Shown here in pieces: positions 14,257 to 21,910 of a stretch of DNA of 39,153 nt. The stretch lies in the NCBI GenBank assembly GCA_002413785.1, contig DHXR01000026.1:1-39153 (forward strand), written 5' to 3'. Both the position numbers and the translations under genes were made by a program. The notes beneath the pieces were generated by a model. The model saw only the letters and a list, made by a program, of their open reading frames with translations. It was not told the origin of the DNA and ran no database searches. Position 1 is the stretch's first letter, and the number at the start of each line of letters is the position of its first letter. The DNA is from Mucilaginibacter sp. UBA5151. Its GTDB lineage: Bacteria > Bacteroidota > Bacteroidia > Sphingobacteriales > Sphingobacteriaceae.

Positions 14257-15555
14257 TTAGTGTTTCTTAAAATACTTAAAGTCCTTACCGATGAACCTTG
14301 CGCTATCGCCAAGTTCTTCTTCAATACGTAATAACTGGTTGTATTTAGCGATCCTGTCAGACCGGGATAAAGAGCCGGTTTTTATCTGACCGCAATTTAA
14401 AGCAACCGCTAAATCGGCAATGGTTGAATCTTCAGTCTCGCCCGAACGGTGGCTCATTACCGAAGTATAGCCATTGGTTTGTGCCAGTGTTACTGCGTTA
14501 ATAGTTTCGGTTAAGGTACCTATCTGGTTCACTTTTACAAGGATAGAGTTTGCAATATCCTCATCAATGCCTCTTTGCAAACGCTTTACATTGGTAACAA
14601 ACAAATCATCGCCAACCAGCTGAATTTTTCCGCCTATCTTGTCGGTCAATAATTTCCAGCCTTCCCAGTCATCCTCAGCCATGCCATCTTCGATAGAAAC
14701 AACCGGGTATTTTTCGGCTAATTGAGCCAGATAATCAGCTTGCTCAGCGCTGGTGCGGATTGCGCCTTTTTCGCCCTCAAACTTGGTATAATCGTATTTT
14801 CCGTTTACGTAAAATTCAGACGCAGCACAATCAAATGCCAGGCATATATCAACACCCGGTTTGTAACCTGCTTTTTCAATAGCTTTAAGTATGGTTTCAA
14901 CGCCATCTTCAGTACCTTCAAAAGTCGGTGCAAAACCGCCTTCATCACCAACTGTGGTTGTAAGGCCCCTGTCGTGCAATATCTTTTTCAAATTATGGAA
15001 TACTTCAGTTCCCCAACGCAGCGCTTCCGAAAAAGAAGGCGCACCAACCGGCATGATCATAAATTCCTGGAACGCGATAGGTGCGTCGGAATGTGAACCG
15101 CCGTTAACGATATTCATCATCGGGATAGGTAAAGTATTTGCATTAACACCACCAATATAACGGTATAAAGGCTGGCGGCTTTCCTGGGCAGCAGCTTTGG
15201 CAACCGCCAAAGAAACACCCAAAATTGCATTAGCGCCTAAATGGCCTTTGTTTTCGGTGCCGTCAAGGTCAATCATCAGTTTATCGATGGCGTTTTGTTC
15301 AAAAACATCAATGCCCTGTAATTCTTTGGCAATTATATCATTTACGTTAGCAACGGCTTTTAGCACGCCTTTGCCCATGTATTTGGATTTGTCATTATCG
15401 CGAAGCTCAACGGCCTCGTGAACACCGGTTGAAGCACCGGATGGAACAACCGCACGGCCAAGGGCCCCATTTTCGGTTAAAACATCTACTTCAATAGTAG
15501 GGTTGCCGCGCGAATCAAGTATCTGGCGGGCATGGATGTCAATAATTAAACTCAT
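14257..15555 (-). CDS. eno: Enolase
   Basis: Glycolytic conversion of 2-phosphoglycerate to phosphoenolpyruvate; a soluble Mg-dependent dimer or octamer and, in many bacteria, part of the RNA degradosome. The 432-residue length is standard. Motifs include SGASTGVHEAVELRD, the mobile-loop region, MMNIVNGGSHSD, the Mg ligand regions LAFDCAASEF, SIEDGM and GDDLFVTN, and the active-site SHRSGETED. The gene is monocistronic: it has its own -7 box upstream and a strong terminator downstream. Confidence 0.98.
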   Translation of the reverse strand: MSLIIDIHARQILDSRGNPTIEVDVLTENGALGRAVVPSGASTGVHEAVELRDNDKSKYMGKGVLKAVANVNDIIAKELQGIDVFEQNAIDKLMIDLDGTENKGHLGANAILGVSLAVAKAAAQESRQPLYRYIGGVNANTLPIPMMNIVNGGSHSDAPIAFQEFMIMPVGAPSFSEALRWGTEVFHNLKKILHDRGLTTTVGDEGGFAPTFEGTEDGVETILKAIEKAGYKPGVDICLAFDCAASEFYVNGKYDYTKFEGEKGAIRTSAEQADYLAQLAEKYPVVSIEDGMAEDDWEGWKLLTDKIGGKIQLVGDDLFVTNVKRLQRGIDEDIANSILVKVNQIGTLTETINAVTLAQTNGYTSVMSHRSGETEDSTIADLAVALNCGQIKTGSLSRSDRIAKYNQLLRIEEELGDSARFIGKDFKYFKKH

Positions 15556-15619
15556 TGGAATTGGGATTTTTCAATTAAAATATACTTAGTGTAAATAGTA
15601 CACTCTATAATATAGTTTT

Positions 15620-15627
15620 CAAATATA
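15620..15627 (-). promoter_or_regulatory. Likely -7 box of the eno promoter
   Basis: The minus strand carries TATATTTG, a perfect TAnnTTTG match, about 65 bases before the eno ATG. The region around -33 is AT-rich (TTCTTA) and a weak match. The leader would be about 60 nt. Confidence 0.45.
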
Positions 15628-15772
15628 CAATTTCCAATAAATTATGTAAGAATTTACTTGAAGATTAACGTAAAATTAATGTTGGGAGGGTTATTTTGCT
15701 GAATATGGGAGTGATTTTACCGATTATTTTTCTGAACTAAGATTAGCAGGATTTTATGATTATAGGATATTT

Positions 15773-16486
15773 TTATGATGTTTTGATTATTTTATCTGCG
15801 ATAGATAAACATTTTTCAAGTGTTCCATCCATTCCCATTCTTTCAGTTTCAAACTTAAATAGACATTCAGCAATTTCTTGTTTTGCTGCACCTGACTTTT
15901 TTAGTTTGAAAATTTTGGGAACATAGCTTTGATACTCGTCTCTTGGTGCATAGTTATTTACACCAATAGGATCCCAGTCAAACCAAAGTATGTCATCGAT
16001 CTTTTTATAAATCAGAAAATCCTTTGCTGCAACTAAATTATCTTTGAATTTCTTATTGTTATAAAACAACAACAACGCTGATTTTACTTCTTCCTCAATG
16101 CGATCATCGGCAAAGAATCGAGCCGTTTCTAAAGCCAAACTTGCAATATACCATCCGCTATCCTTGTCAAAAGGTCCTGGTTATTCAGCGGAATTGTAGA
16201 TAACTTTTGCGACATTTTCAGATAGAAGCAAATAGGATTCAGGGCGATAATTTTGATTCTTTAAATGAAACCTTCTAATCTTGGTGAATTGCTCATGCGC
16301 GTTTTTCCAATTCTCGCGATTGTCAATAATGTCGTAAATTTCTATTATTTCGTTCGGAATATCTTTTATGTGGTGGTCGAATCGTGATAAAACTATCCCA
16401 GCCCAAACCGGTATTATTTCATTTGGGATATTTTCAAAGATTTGTTTTCCAAATTCTATGTTTGTCCTTAGATCATAAATTTTCAT
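15773..16486 (-). pseudogene. Hypothetical protein gene split by an in-frame TAA
   Basis: Two open stretches, 16486-16181 (101 residues) and 16180-15773, share one frame and are separated only by TAA at 16183-16181. Reading through gives about 236 residues: ...VIYNSAE-stop-PGPFDKDSGWYIASLALETARFF.... The sequence on both sides of the stop continues smoothly, and a single CAA-to-TAA change would explain it. The second half carries DWDPIGVNNYAPRDEYQSY and a helical end, which resembles the DUF1871 pattern; the first half is helical and not recognised. The second half alone lacks an ATG start near its beginning (TTG at 16138). I infer a recently inactivated gene, or less likely a sequencing error. 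Function unknown. Confidence 0.8.
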
Positions 16487-16530
16487 AATTCTGGTATAAC
16501 ATTTAAATCTCGAATAATAAAAATCTCAAT

Positions 16531-17625
16531 CTACTCCCACTTAAACGTCTTCACCGCCACGGCATAAACAATAATAAACCAGATGCCTAAAACCACCAGA
16601 TCCTTCGTTACGTCGCCTAAGCCGGCGCCTTCAAAGGCTACGTCGCGCATGGCTTTGTTAAGATAGGTTAACGGCAGTATATTACTTAGCCCCTGCAGCC
16701 AGGTGGGGAACGCCGTTGTTGCAAAAAAGGTGCCCGACAATAAAAATTGAGGCATAGTTATGATATTGGAAAGTGGCGGTACGCTGCTATCATTTTTGGC
16801 AATGCCGGATATAATAAACCCGAAGCCCATAAAAACGATCAATCCCAGGGCTGAAAGTATCAGCATATTTGCCACAGTGGTGATGCCATGGATGAGGGTA
16901 AAGCCAAAAAAGTAATGCCCAACCAGTATAATAAACAGGGCGCCTATCCACGAGAATACCAGTCGTGCCAATGCTTCACCCAAAACAATGCTGTATTTTT
17001 TTACCGGGGTAGCGAAAAAACGTTTGATCACCAGCGTTAAACGCAGGCTAAGAAAAACAAATGCAGTACCAAAAACACCGCTGCTCAATAAGGAGAACCC
17101 CAGCATACCGGGCAATAAAAAGTCGATGTATTTATATTCGCGGCCCTTGATAGTTGTTGCCTTTATTTCGGCAACCGGCTGCGGATTGGGGTTACCCATG
17201 CTATTGATCTGGTAAAAAATGCTGTTCAGCAGCGATTTAAGTATCGAGCCTTTTTGTTCAGATGCATTGGTATATTGTACATGAAGTGTATAAGGGGTAC
17301 GACCTTCATTTTTTTGTATATTGATAATAGCATCCATACCCCGGCCCTTTGAAAGGTTCGAAGCCATGTCTGCTGTAGATTGATCTTTTATTAAATGAAC
17401 AACTCCGGTCTTTTTTAATACCTGGTAAACAGGGTTAATGGTATCGCAGGTTTTTGCAACGCCTACTTCTACGGAAACGGCGCTGCCGCCTATATTGGCA
17501 AAAACAACTATAAATATTAATGGGAACGCCAAACTGAATACCACCGCCGAAGGGCTGCGGATAATTGATCGGAAACTGGCTACCGCTATGGCCATAGTTG
17601 CGCGGGTATTGTTGTATTTTTTCAT
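16531..17625 (-). CDS. ABC-2 type transporter permease
   Basis: Membrane subunit of an ABC exporter, 364 residues. It has one N-terminal helix (about residues 25-47), a large extracytoplasmic domain (about 48-165) and then about five helices at the C-terminal half, the standard layout of long ABC-2 permeases. LSGTFFATTAFPTWLQGLSNILPLTYLNKAMRD is split here to its key parts: FPTWLQ and LPLTYLN are the family signature before the last helix. It pairs with the ATPase gene transcribed just before it on the minus strand, although a palindromic repeat and a short periodic tract separate the two. Substrate unknown; drugs, polyketides or lipids are typical. Confidence 0.88.
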   Translation of the reverse strand: MKKYNNTRATMAIAVASFRSIIRSPSAVVFSLAFPLIFIVVFANIGGSAVSVEVGVAKTCDTINPVYQVLKKTGVVHLIKDQSTADMASNLSKGRGMDAIINIQKNEGRTPYTLHVQYTNASEQKGSILKSLLNSIFYQINSMGNPNPQPVAEIKATTIKGREYKYIDFLLPGMLGFSLLSSGVFGTAFVFLSLRLTLVIKRFFATPVKKYSIVLGEALARLVFSWIGALFIILVGHYFFGFTLIHGITTVANMLILSALGLIVFMGFGFIISGIAKNDSSVPPLSNIITMPQFLLSGTFFATTAFPTWLQGLSNILPLTYLNKAMRDVAFEGAGLGDVTKDLVVLGIWFIIVYAVAVKTFKWE

Positions 17626-17635
17626 AATCTAAAAA

Positions 17636-17665
17636 GTCATTGGTCACTGTGTCATTAGGTCATTG
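17636..17665. repeat. GTCATTG periodic tract before the permease start
   Basis: GTCATTG (17636-17642), GTCACTG (17643-17649), GTCATTA (17651-17657) and GTCATTG (17659-17665) repeat with a period of seven or eight. The tract lies between the permease start and the palindromic repeat at 17676. Confidence 0.55.
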
Positions 17666-17675
17666 GTGTCGTTTC

Positions 17676-17775
17676 GCCTCACCCTGCCCTCTCCAAAGGA
17701 GAGGGTTCTAAAATCGCGTTCAAAGCCCTCTCCCCTGCCTGCCGGCAGGCAGGTTTGGAGAGGGTTGGGTGAGGC
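17676..17775. repeat. Paired palindromic repeat with an extra palindrome at one apex
   Basis: The element runs from GCCTCACCC to GGGTGAGGC. Its left core is CCCTCTCC-AAA-GGAGAGGG. Its right core is CCCTCTCC, then the perfect 20-bp palindrome CCTGCCTGCCGGCAGGCAGG (17734-17753), then TTTGGAGAGGG. Without the 20 bp the right core equals that of the copy at 18633. One base separates the element from the stop codon of the ABC ATPase gene. Confidence 0.85.
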
Positions 17776-17776
17776 T

Positions 17777-18541
17777 TTATCCCTCCCGCCATTCCTTGCC
17801 TGTCAGGTTAATAAAAACATCTTCGAGGTTAGCCATTTTTACCTGTTTTTTTCGTTCAAATCCCGATTCAACCAGTTGGTCGATGAAATGGTTGGGAGTA
17901 TCAATGCCAACAATACGGCCGCCGTCAACAAAGGCAACGCGGTCGCATAGTTCTTCGGCTTCGTCCATATAATGGGTGGTGATTACAACGGTGGTGCCAT
18001 TGTCACGTATCTCGCGGATCAGGTCCCATAAATTGCGGCGGGCCTGCGGGTCGAGTCCGGTAGTCGGTTCATCCAGGAAAATTATCTTCGGATTGTTGAT
18101 CAGTGTAGTCGCTATGGAAAACCTTTGCTTTTGTCCGCCCGAAAGCTCTTTGTATTTTGATTTGGCTTTATCGGTAAGGGCCACTTTTTCCAGCATTTCG
18201 GTTGGGGTTTTATCAATCCCGTACAAACCGCAAAACAGGGTAATAAGTTCCGACAGGTTTAAGTTAGGATAATACCCGGCCGATTGTAATTGCACCCCGA
18301 TGCGCTGCTTTATCTTGTTCGCATCATTGTCAATAGAAAGGCCGTCAACCGTTACTTCGCCTGATGTTTTATCGCGAAGGGTTTCAATAATTTCGAGGGT
18401 AGTGGTTTTACCGGCGCCGTTGGGGCCAAGCAGGCCGAAGATCTCGCCATCATATACATCAAAGCTAATCCCCTTTACGGCGGCAAAATCGCCGTAGTTT
18501 TTTACCAGGTTTTTTACTGTTATAATAGGTTGTTTTGCCAT
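17777..18541 (-). CDS. ABC transporter ATP-binding protein
   Basis: ATPase subunit for the neighbouring ABC-2 permease, 254 residues. Walker A is GPNGAGKTT (about residues 38-46), the Q-loop lies in QLQSAG, the signature is LSGGQKQR, Walker B is IIFLDEPTTGLDP and the switch histidine is in VVITTHYMDEAEEL. This is the DrrA/CcmA-like class of multidrug or lipid exporters. It is transcribed ahead of the permease gene; the gap of about 150 bases is filled by repeats. A repeat of the same family lies upstream at 18633, so the gene is flanked by two copies. Confidence 0.93.
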   Translation of the reverse strand: MAKQPIITVKNLVKNYGDFAAVKGISFDVYDGEIFGLLGPNGAGKTTTLEIIETLRDKTSGEVTVDGLSIDNDANKIKQRIGVQLQSAGYYPNLNLSELITLFCGLYGIDKTPTEMLEKVALTDKAKSKYKELSGGQKQRFSIATTLINNPKIIFLDEPTTGLDPQARRNLWDLIREIRDNGTTVVITTHYMDEAEELCDRVAFVDGGRIVGIDTPNHFIDQLVESGFERKKQVKMANLEDVFINLTGKEWREG

Positions 18542-18632
18542 GCCGCAAAAATCGTTTACAAAATTGATATTTCCACTATTTTTTGTGCGAATGGCAGAAA
18601 TATGATGATGAATGGTTACGTAGCGCCGTTTC

Positions 18633-18731
18633 GCCTCACCCTGCCCTCTCCAAAGGAGAGGGTTCTTTTATCCTCGTAAAGCCCGCCTCCTTTTTTCAAA
18701 GCCCTCTCCTTTGGAGAGGGTTGGGTGAGGC
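18633..18731. repeat. Paired palindromic repeat, canonical copy
   Basis: The element runs from GCCTCACCC to GGGTGAGGC with cores CCCTCTCC-AAA-GGAGAGGG and CCCTCTCC-TTT-GGAGAGGG in opposite sense, separated by about 35 bp. Outer ends and cores are almost identical to the copy at 17676, while the inner spacers differ. On the minus strand it begins right after the stop codon of a possible 32-residue peptide, with TAGGCCTCACCC as at the nrdB stop. Confidence 0.85.
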
Positions 18732-18830
18732 CTATTTCACCAAATGCCCCAGCGAATGTATGATTGCCTGTGCCTGTACAGCAAGATGCATGGCATAATG
18801 AATAAATTGTATAATGAGTAAAGTTTTCAT
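18732..18830 (-). CDS. Possible 32-residue peptide
   Basis: A short frame from ATG at 18830 to TAG at 18734, reading MKTLLIIQFIHYAMHLAVQA and a further twelve residues ending SLGHLVK. It is hydrophobic with several His and could be a single membrane helix. Support is weak: no recognised family and no clear promoter. The argument for it is that the palindromic repeat starts right after its stop codon, as it does after two other genes. The rest of the 18542-18995 gap holds only the repeat and AT-rich DNA. Confidence 0.3.
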   Translation of the reverse strand: MKTLLIIQFIHYAMHLAVQAQAIIHSLGHLVK

Positions 18831-18995
18831 GATAACGATTGATTTATACACCAAAAGTGCTGACAGTGCCCGTTATTGTGTAATGCTTTTAGGCGAAGGA
18901 TGCCAAATTTTCGGTAAATGGCGGAAATTTGGCGATGAATGGAAAAGACCGGATAAATATTACGTTTAGTTTAACGGCATGTTTAATTTTATCCC

Positions 18996-19478
18996 ATGAA
19001 AACATTTAAACTGGATCTGTCACCGGCAGAAAAAGAACAACTGAAGAAAAACCGCCTTAAAATAAGCAGACTTAACGAATTTTCGGCAGATGAAATAATG
19101 GTTTTATTGTAAACTGACGAACAACGGGCCAATGAAATTTTTGCTTTGATAGCTTTCCAGTCCATCCCCTCAATCGGACCGAAATTTGCCCGTGACCTGA
19201 TCTCGCTGGGCATCTATACCATAAACGACTTGCTGGATAAAGACGGGCCTGGGCTTTTTAATGAACTGGAACGTAAACAGGGTTTTTGGACCGATCCCTG
19301 TGTAGAAGACCAGTTTCGGCTGGCGGTACATTATGCCAATCATCCCGGCAGCAAAAAAAACTGGTGGGATTTTACTGCTGCCAGAAAAGCTTACAGAGCG
19401 CAGCACGGTTATCCGGCTGAACGGCCAACAAGGGCATGGCATGAGGGTAGTCCGGCGTTGGCAGAAAAGGCTGAATAA
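18996..19478 (+). pseudogene. Cdd1-like helix-hairpin-helix protein gene with an in-frame TAA
   Basis: From ATG at 18996 the frame reads 38 residues (MKTFKLDLSPAEKEQLKKNR and on to IMVLL), hits TAA at 19110-19112 and then continues in the same frame to 19478. The part after the stop has FALIAFQSIPSIGPKFARDL, a helix-hairpin-helix, then GFWTDPCVEDQFRLAVHYAN and WWDFTAARKAYRAQHGYP, which resemble the Cdd1 'pathogenicity locus' family. In relatives the N-terminal segment runs on without a stop. Translation could restart at a TTG (19146) but would lose part of the domain. I infer loss by a point mutation or a sequencing error. Confidence 0.8.
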
Positions 19479-19544
19479 TAAAATGAGTTAATACATAACA
19501 ATTTAGTAATATAAACTGTTTATCTTCAACCAAACAGATATTAT

Positions 19545-20837
19545 ATGAAATTCAGCACCGAGCTTGGCGCTAAAATAAGAGGTTTCTGGCGTGTACTCGG
19601 GCCCGGCCTGGTAACAGGAGCCGCAGATGACGATCCATCAGGCATAGCCACCTATTCCCAAACCGGCGCACAGTTCGGCTACGGGCAATTGTGGACTGCC
19701 CTCTGGATGCTGCCTTTAATGACCGCCGTTCAGGAAGCCTGCGCAAGGATAGGCCTTGTAACCGGAAAAGGCATCACCACCATCGTAAAAGAACATTACA
19801 GCCGCACAGTGTTGTTTGGCGCAGTCGGGCTGGTTGTTGTTGCCAATACGATTAACATAGGGGCCGACCTGGGCGCGATGGCCGCCGCAGCTCAGCTACT
19901 TGTTCCTGTATCGTTTATTTTATTAACATTAATATCCGCAACCATCATTTTGTTGCTTGAAGTTTTCACCAGCTACAAGGTTTATTCAAAAATTTTGAAA
20001 TGGCTGGCTGTAACGCTGATGGCCTACCCAATAACGCTGTTTATTGTAAAACAACCCTGGGGCACGGTTTTGAAGGCTACCGTTGTGCCCCATTTTGAAT
20101 TATCATTTGCTTTCTTTTTTATTATAACAGGCGTTTTGGGCACCACCATTTCGCCCTATATGTTTTTTTGGGAATCATCGCAGGAGGTGGAGGAAGACCA
20201 GGAAAAAAACCTGTTGACAAAGGGTAAGCCGTTGATAAGCTGGATGAGTGTACACAGGATGCGTAAAGATAATACATTTGGCATGATCTTCTCTGAGTTT
20301 GCCACCTGGAGTATTATTGTTGTTGCCGCCACCGTTTTACATAATAGCGGGGTAACCAATATCAATACCGCGGCGGACGCAGCACGGGCGCTGGAGCCAT
20401 TGGTGCATAGTTTTCCTCATGCAGGGTTCCTTGCAAAGCTTATATTTTCTTTTGGCATTATTAGCCTTGGGCTATTGGCGATCCCGGTACTCTCGGGTTC
20501 GGCGGCTTACTCAGTAGCCGAAGCTTTTAACTGGAAAGCGAGTTTAAATTTAAAGTTTAACAAAGCGCGCGGTTTTTATGTCATTATTATTGCCGCAACG
20601 GTTATAGGCCTGCTCCTCAATTTTATTGGTGTTGATCCTGTAAAGGCATTGGTTTACGCAGCTGTGTTAAATGGCGTAGCAGCTGTCCCCTTGATTTTTT
20701 TGATCATTAAAATTTCCTCTAATGAAAAAATAATGGGTGAATTTAAAAGCAAGTGGCTATCCAAAACCATACTCTGGATAACTTTTATAGCCATGGGCGC
20801 CGCCGCTGTGGGGATGTTTTATACGGTTTTAAGGTGA
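19545..20837 (+). CDS. Nramp-family divalent metal transporter, non-canonical motif
   Basis: Eleven-helix transporter of 430 residues. The first helix carries AADDDPSGIATYSQ where classical Nramp (MntH) has DPGN. The helix-6 region reads TISPYMFFWESSQEVEED and lacks the MPH motif whose Met normally coordinates soft metals such as Mn and Fe. The protein therefore belongs to a divergent branch of the Nramp family; related branches transport Mg or have unknown substrate, so the metal cannot be named. The gene follows the broken Cdd1-like gene by 66 bases and has no visible regulator nearby. A short 7-nt periodic tract (GTGATGG, GGTGAGT, GGTCAAT, GGGGAGT) spans its stop codon. Confidence 0.82.
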   Translation: MKFSTELGAKIRGFWRVLGPGLVTGAADDDPSGIATYSQTGAQFGYGQLWTALWMLPLMTAVQEACARIGLVTGKGITTIVKEHYSRTVLFGAVGLVVVANTINIGADLGAMAAAAQLLVPVSFILLTLISATIILLLEVFTSYKVYSKILKWLAVTLMAYPITLFIVKQPWGTVLKATVVPHFELSFAFFFIITGVLGTTISPYMFFWESSQEVEEDQEKNLLTKGKPLISWMSVHRMRKDNTFGMIFSEFATWSIIVVAATVLHNSGVTNINTAADAARALEPLVHSFPHAGFLAKLIFSFGIISLGLLAIPVLSGSAAYSVAEAFNWKASLNLKFNKARGFYVIIIAATVIGLLLNFIGVDPVKALVYAAVLNGVAAVPLIFLIIKISSNEKIMGEFKSKWLSKTILWITFIAMGAAAVGMFYTVLR

Positions 20838-20999
20838 TGGGGTGAGTGGTCAATGGGGAGTACATTATTATCCAAACTTTGGGGTTCTGTTTAAAAAAAT
20901 CTTTCGTTTTACCCAATATGCAGGCTTTATTGCGTTTTAACCTATGTTTGTAATGTATAAATAATTACCAATCGTTAATCTATCCTAAAACACCATCCT

Positions 21000-21776
21000 A
21001 TGTCTGCAACCGATAACGGAAACGTTAGCCTAACCATCAGCCAAAGCGGTATCGCCACTGTCAGCTTTTCTCATCCTGCCCAAAATTCTTTGCCTGCCGC
21101 CTTGCTGAATGAATTAACGGATAAAATAACGCAGGCCGGCAATGATGCCCAAACCAGGGTAATTGTGCTAAAAAGCGGGGGTGACCGTACCTTTTGCGCA
21201 GGGGCAAGTTTTGATGAATTGTTACAAATAAAAGATAAACAGACAGGCGCTGTATTTTTCTCGGGTTTTGCAAGGGTGATCAATGCCTGCCGTAAATCGC
21301 CGAAAATTGTTATTGCCCGTGTACAGGGAAAGGCAGTTGGCGGCGGTGTTGGCCTGGCTGCCGCCGCCGATTATTGCCTGGCAACTGAAGCAGCATCAGT
21401 AAAACTTAGCGAACTGGCCATAGGGATAGGCCCGTTTGTTATATCGCCGGCGGTGATCCGGAAAGTGGGGTTGCCTGCCTTTTCCCAGCTTACTATCAGG
21501 GCGGTTGATTTTCAAACAGCGCAATGGGCTAAAGAGAAGGGTTTGTACAACGAAGTTTATACAGATACAGCCGCATTGGATACTGCATTAGATGCGCTTG
21601 CCGAAAAACTGGCGTCCTACCATCCCGAAGCGCTTACCGGCCTGAAACAAATTTTATGGGAAGGCACTGAAGACTGGGACGAATTGCTAAACCACCGTGC
21701 CGCCCTTAGCGGCGAACTGGTACTTTCGGAATTTACACAGCAGGCCCTCAGGGGATTTTTTGGAGCAAAAAGTTAG
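21000..21776 (+). CDS. Enoyl-CoA hydratase/isomerase family protein (crotonase)
   Basis: A 258-residue crotonase-fold enzyme acting on acyl-CoA. The oxyanion-hole segments are RTFCAGASFDEL and GKAVGGGVGLAAAADYCLA. A catalytic-type glutamate is present in KLSELAIGIGPFVISP, where E of SEL corresponds to the second active-site Glu of hydratases. The SE..xG..P form resembles methylglutaconyl-CoA hydratase of leucine degradation, but the rest of that pathway is absent here, so I do not assign it. The gene is preceded by an AT-rich gap of 160 bases and stands alone. Confidence 0.85.
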   Translation: MSATDNGNVSLTISQSGIATVSFSHPAQNSLPAALLNELTDKITQAGNDAQTRVIVLKSGGDRTFCAGASFDELLQIKDKQTGAVFFSGFARVINACRKSPKIVIARVQGKAVGGGVGLAAAADYCLATEAASVKLSELAIGIGPFVISPAVIRKVGLPAFSQLTIRAVDFQTAQWAKEKGLYNEVYTDTAALDTALDALAEKLASYHPEALTGLKQILWEGTEDWDELLNHRAALSGELVLSEFTQQALRGFFGAKS

Positions 21777-21910
21777 TTTAGAGCTATTTATAATAAATAT
21801 TTCCGATGTATTTTAAACGTTTTTTTGTTATAGCTTTATCATGGAGGATTGCTCACACAGCAATCGTTAAATCGTCCTTTCAATAAAAATACAATATAAA
21901 CCGGCATTGT

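Noticed and set aside
17663..17972. Plus-strand open frames through the palindromic repeat and ABC ATPase end
   Set aside because: They run through repeat sequence and antisense to a well-conserved ATPase gene.
15773..19478. Reassigned stop codon TAA as an explanation for two in-frame stops
   Set aside because: Many intact genes here, including nearby ABC and Nramp genes, end in TAA, TAG or TGA at the expected length, so the standard code applies.
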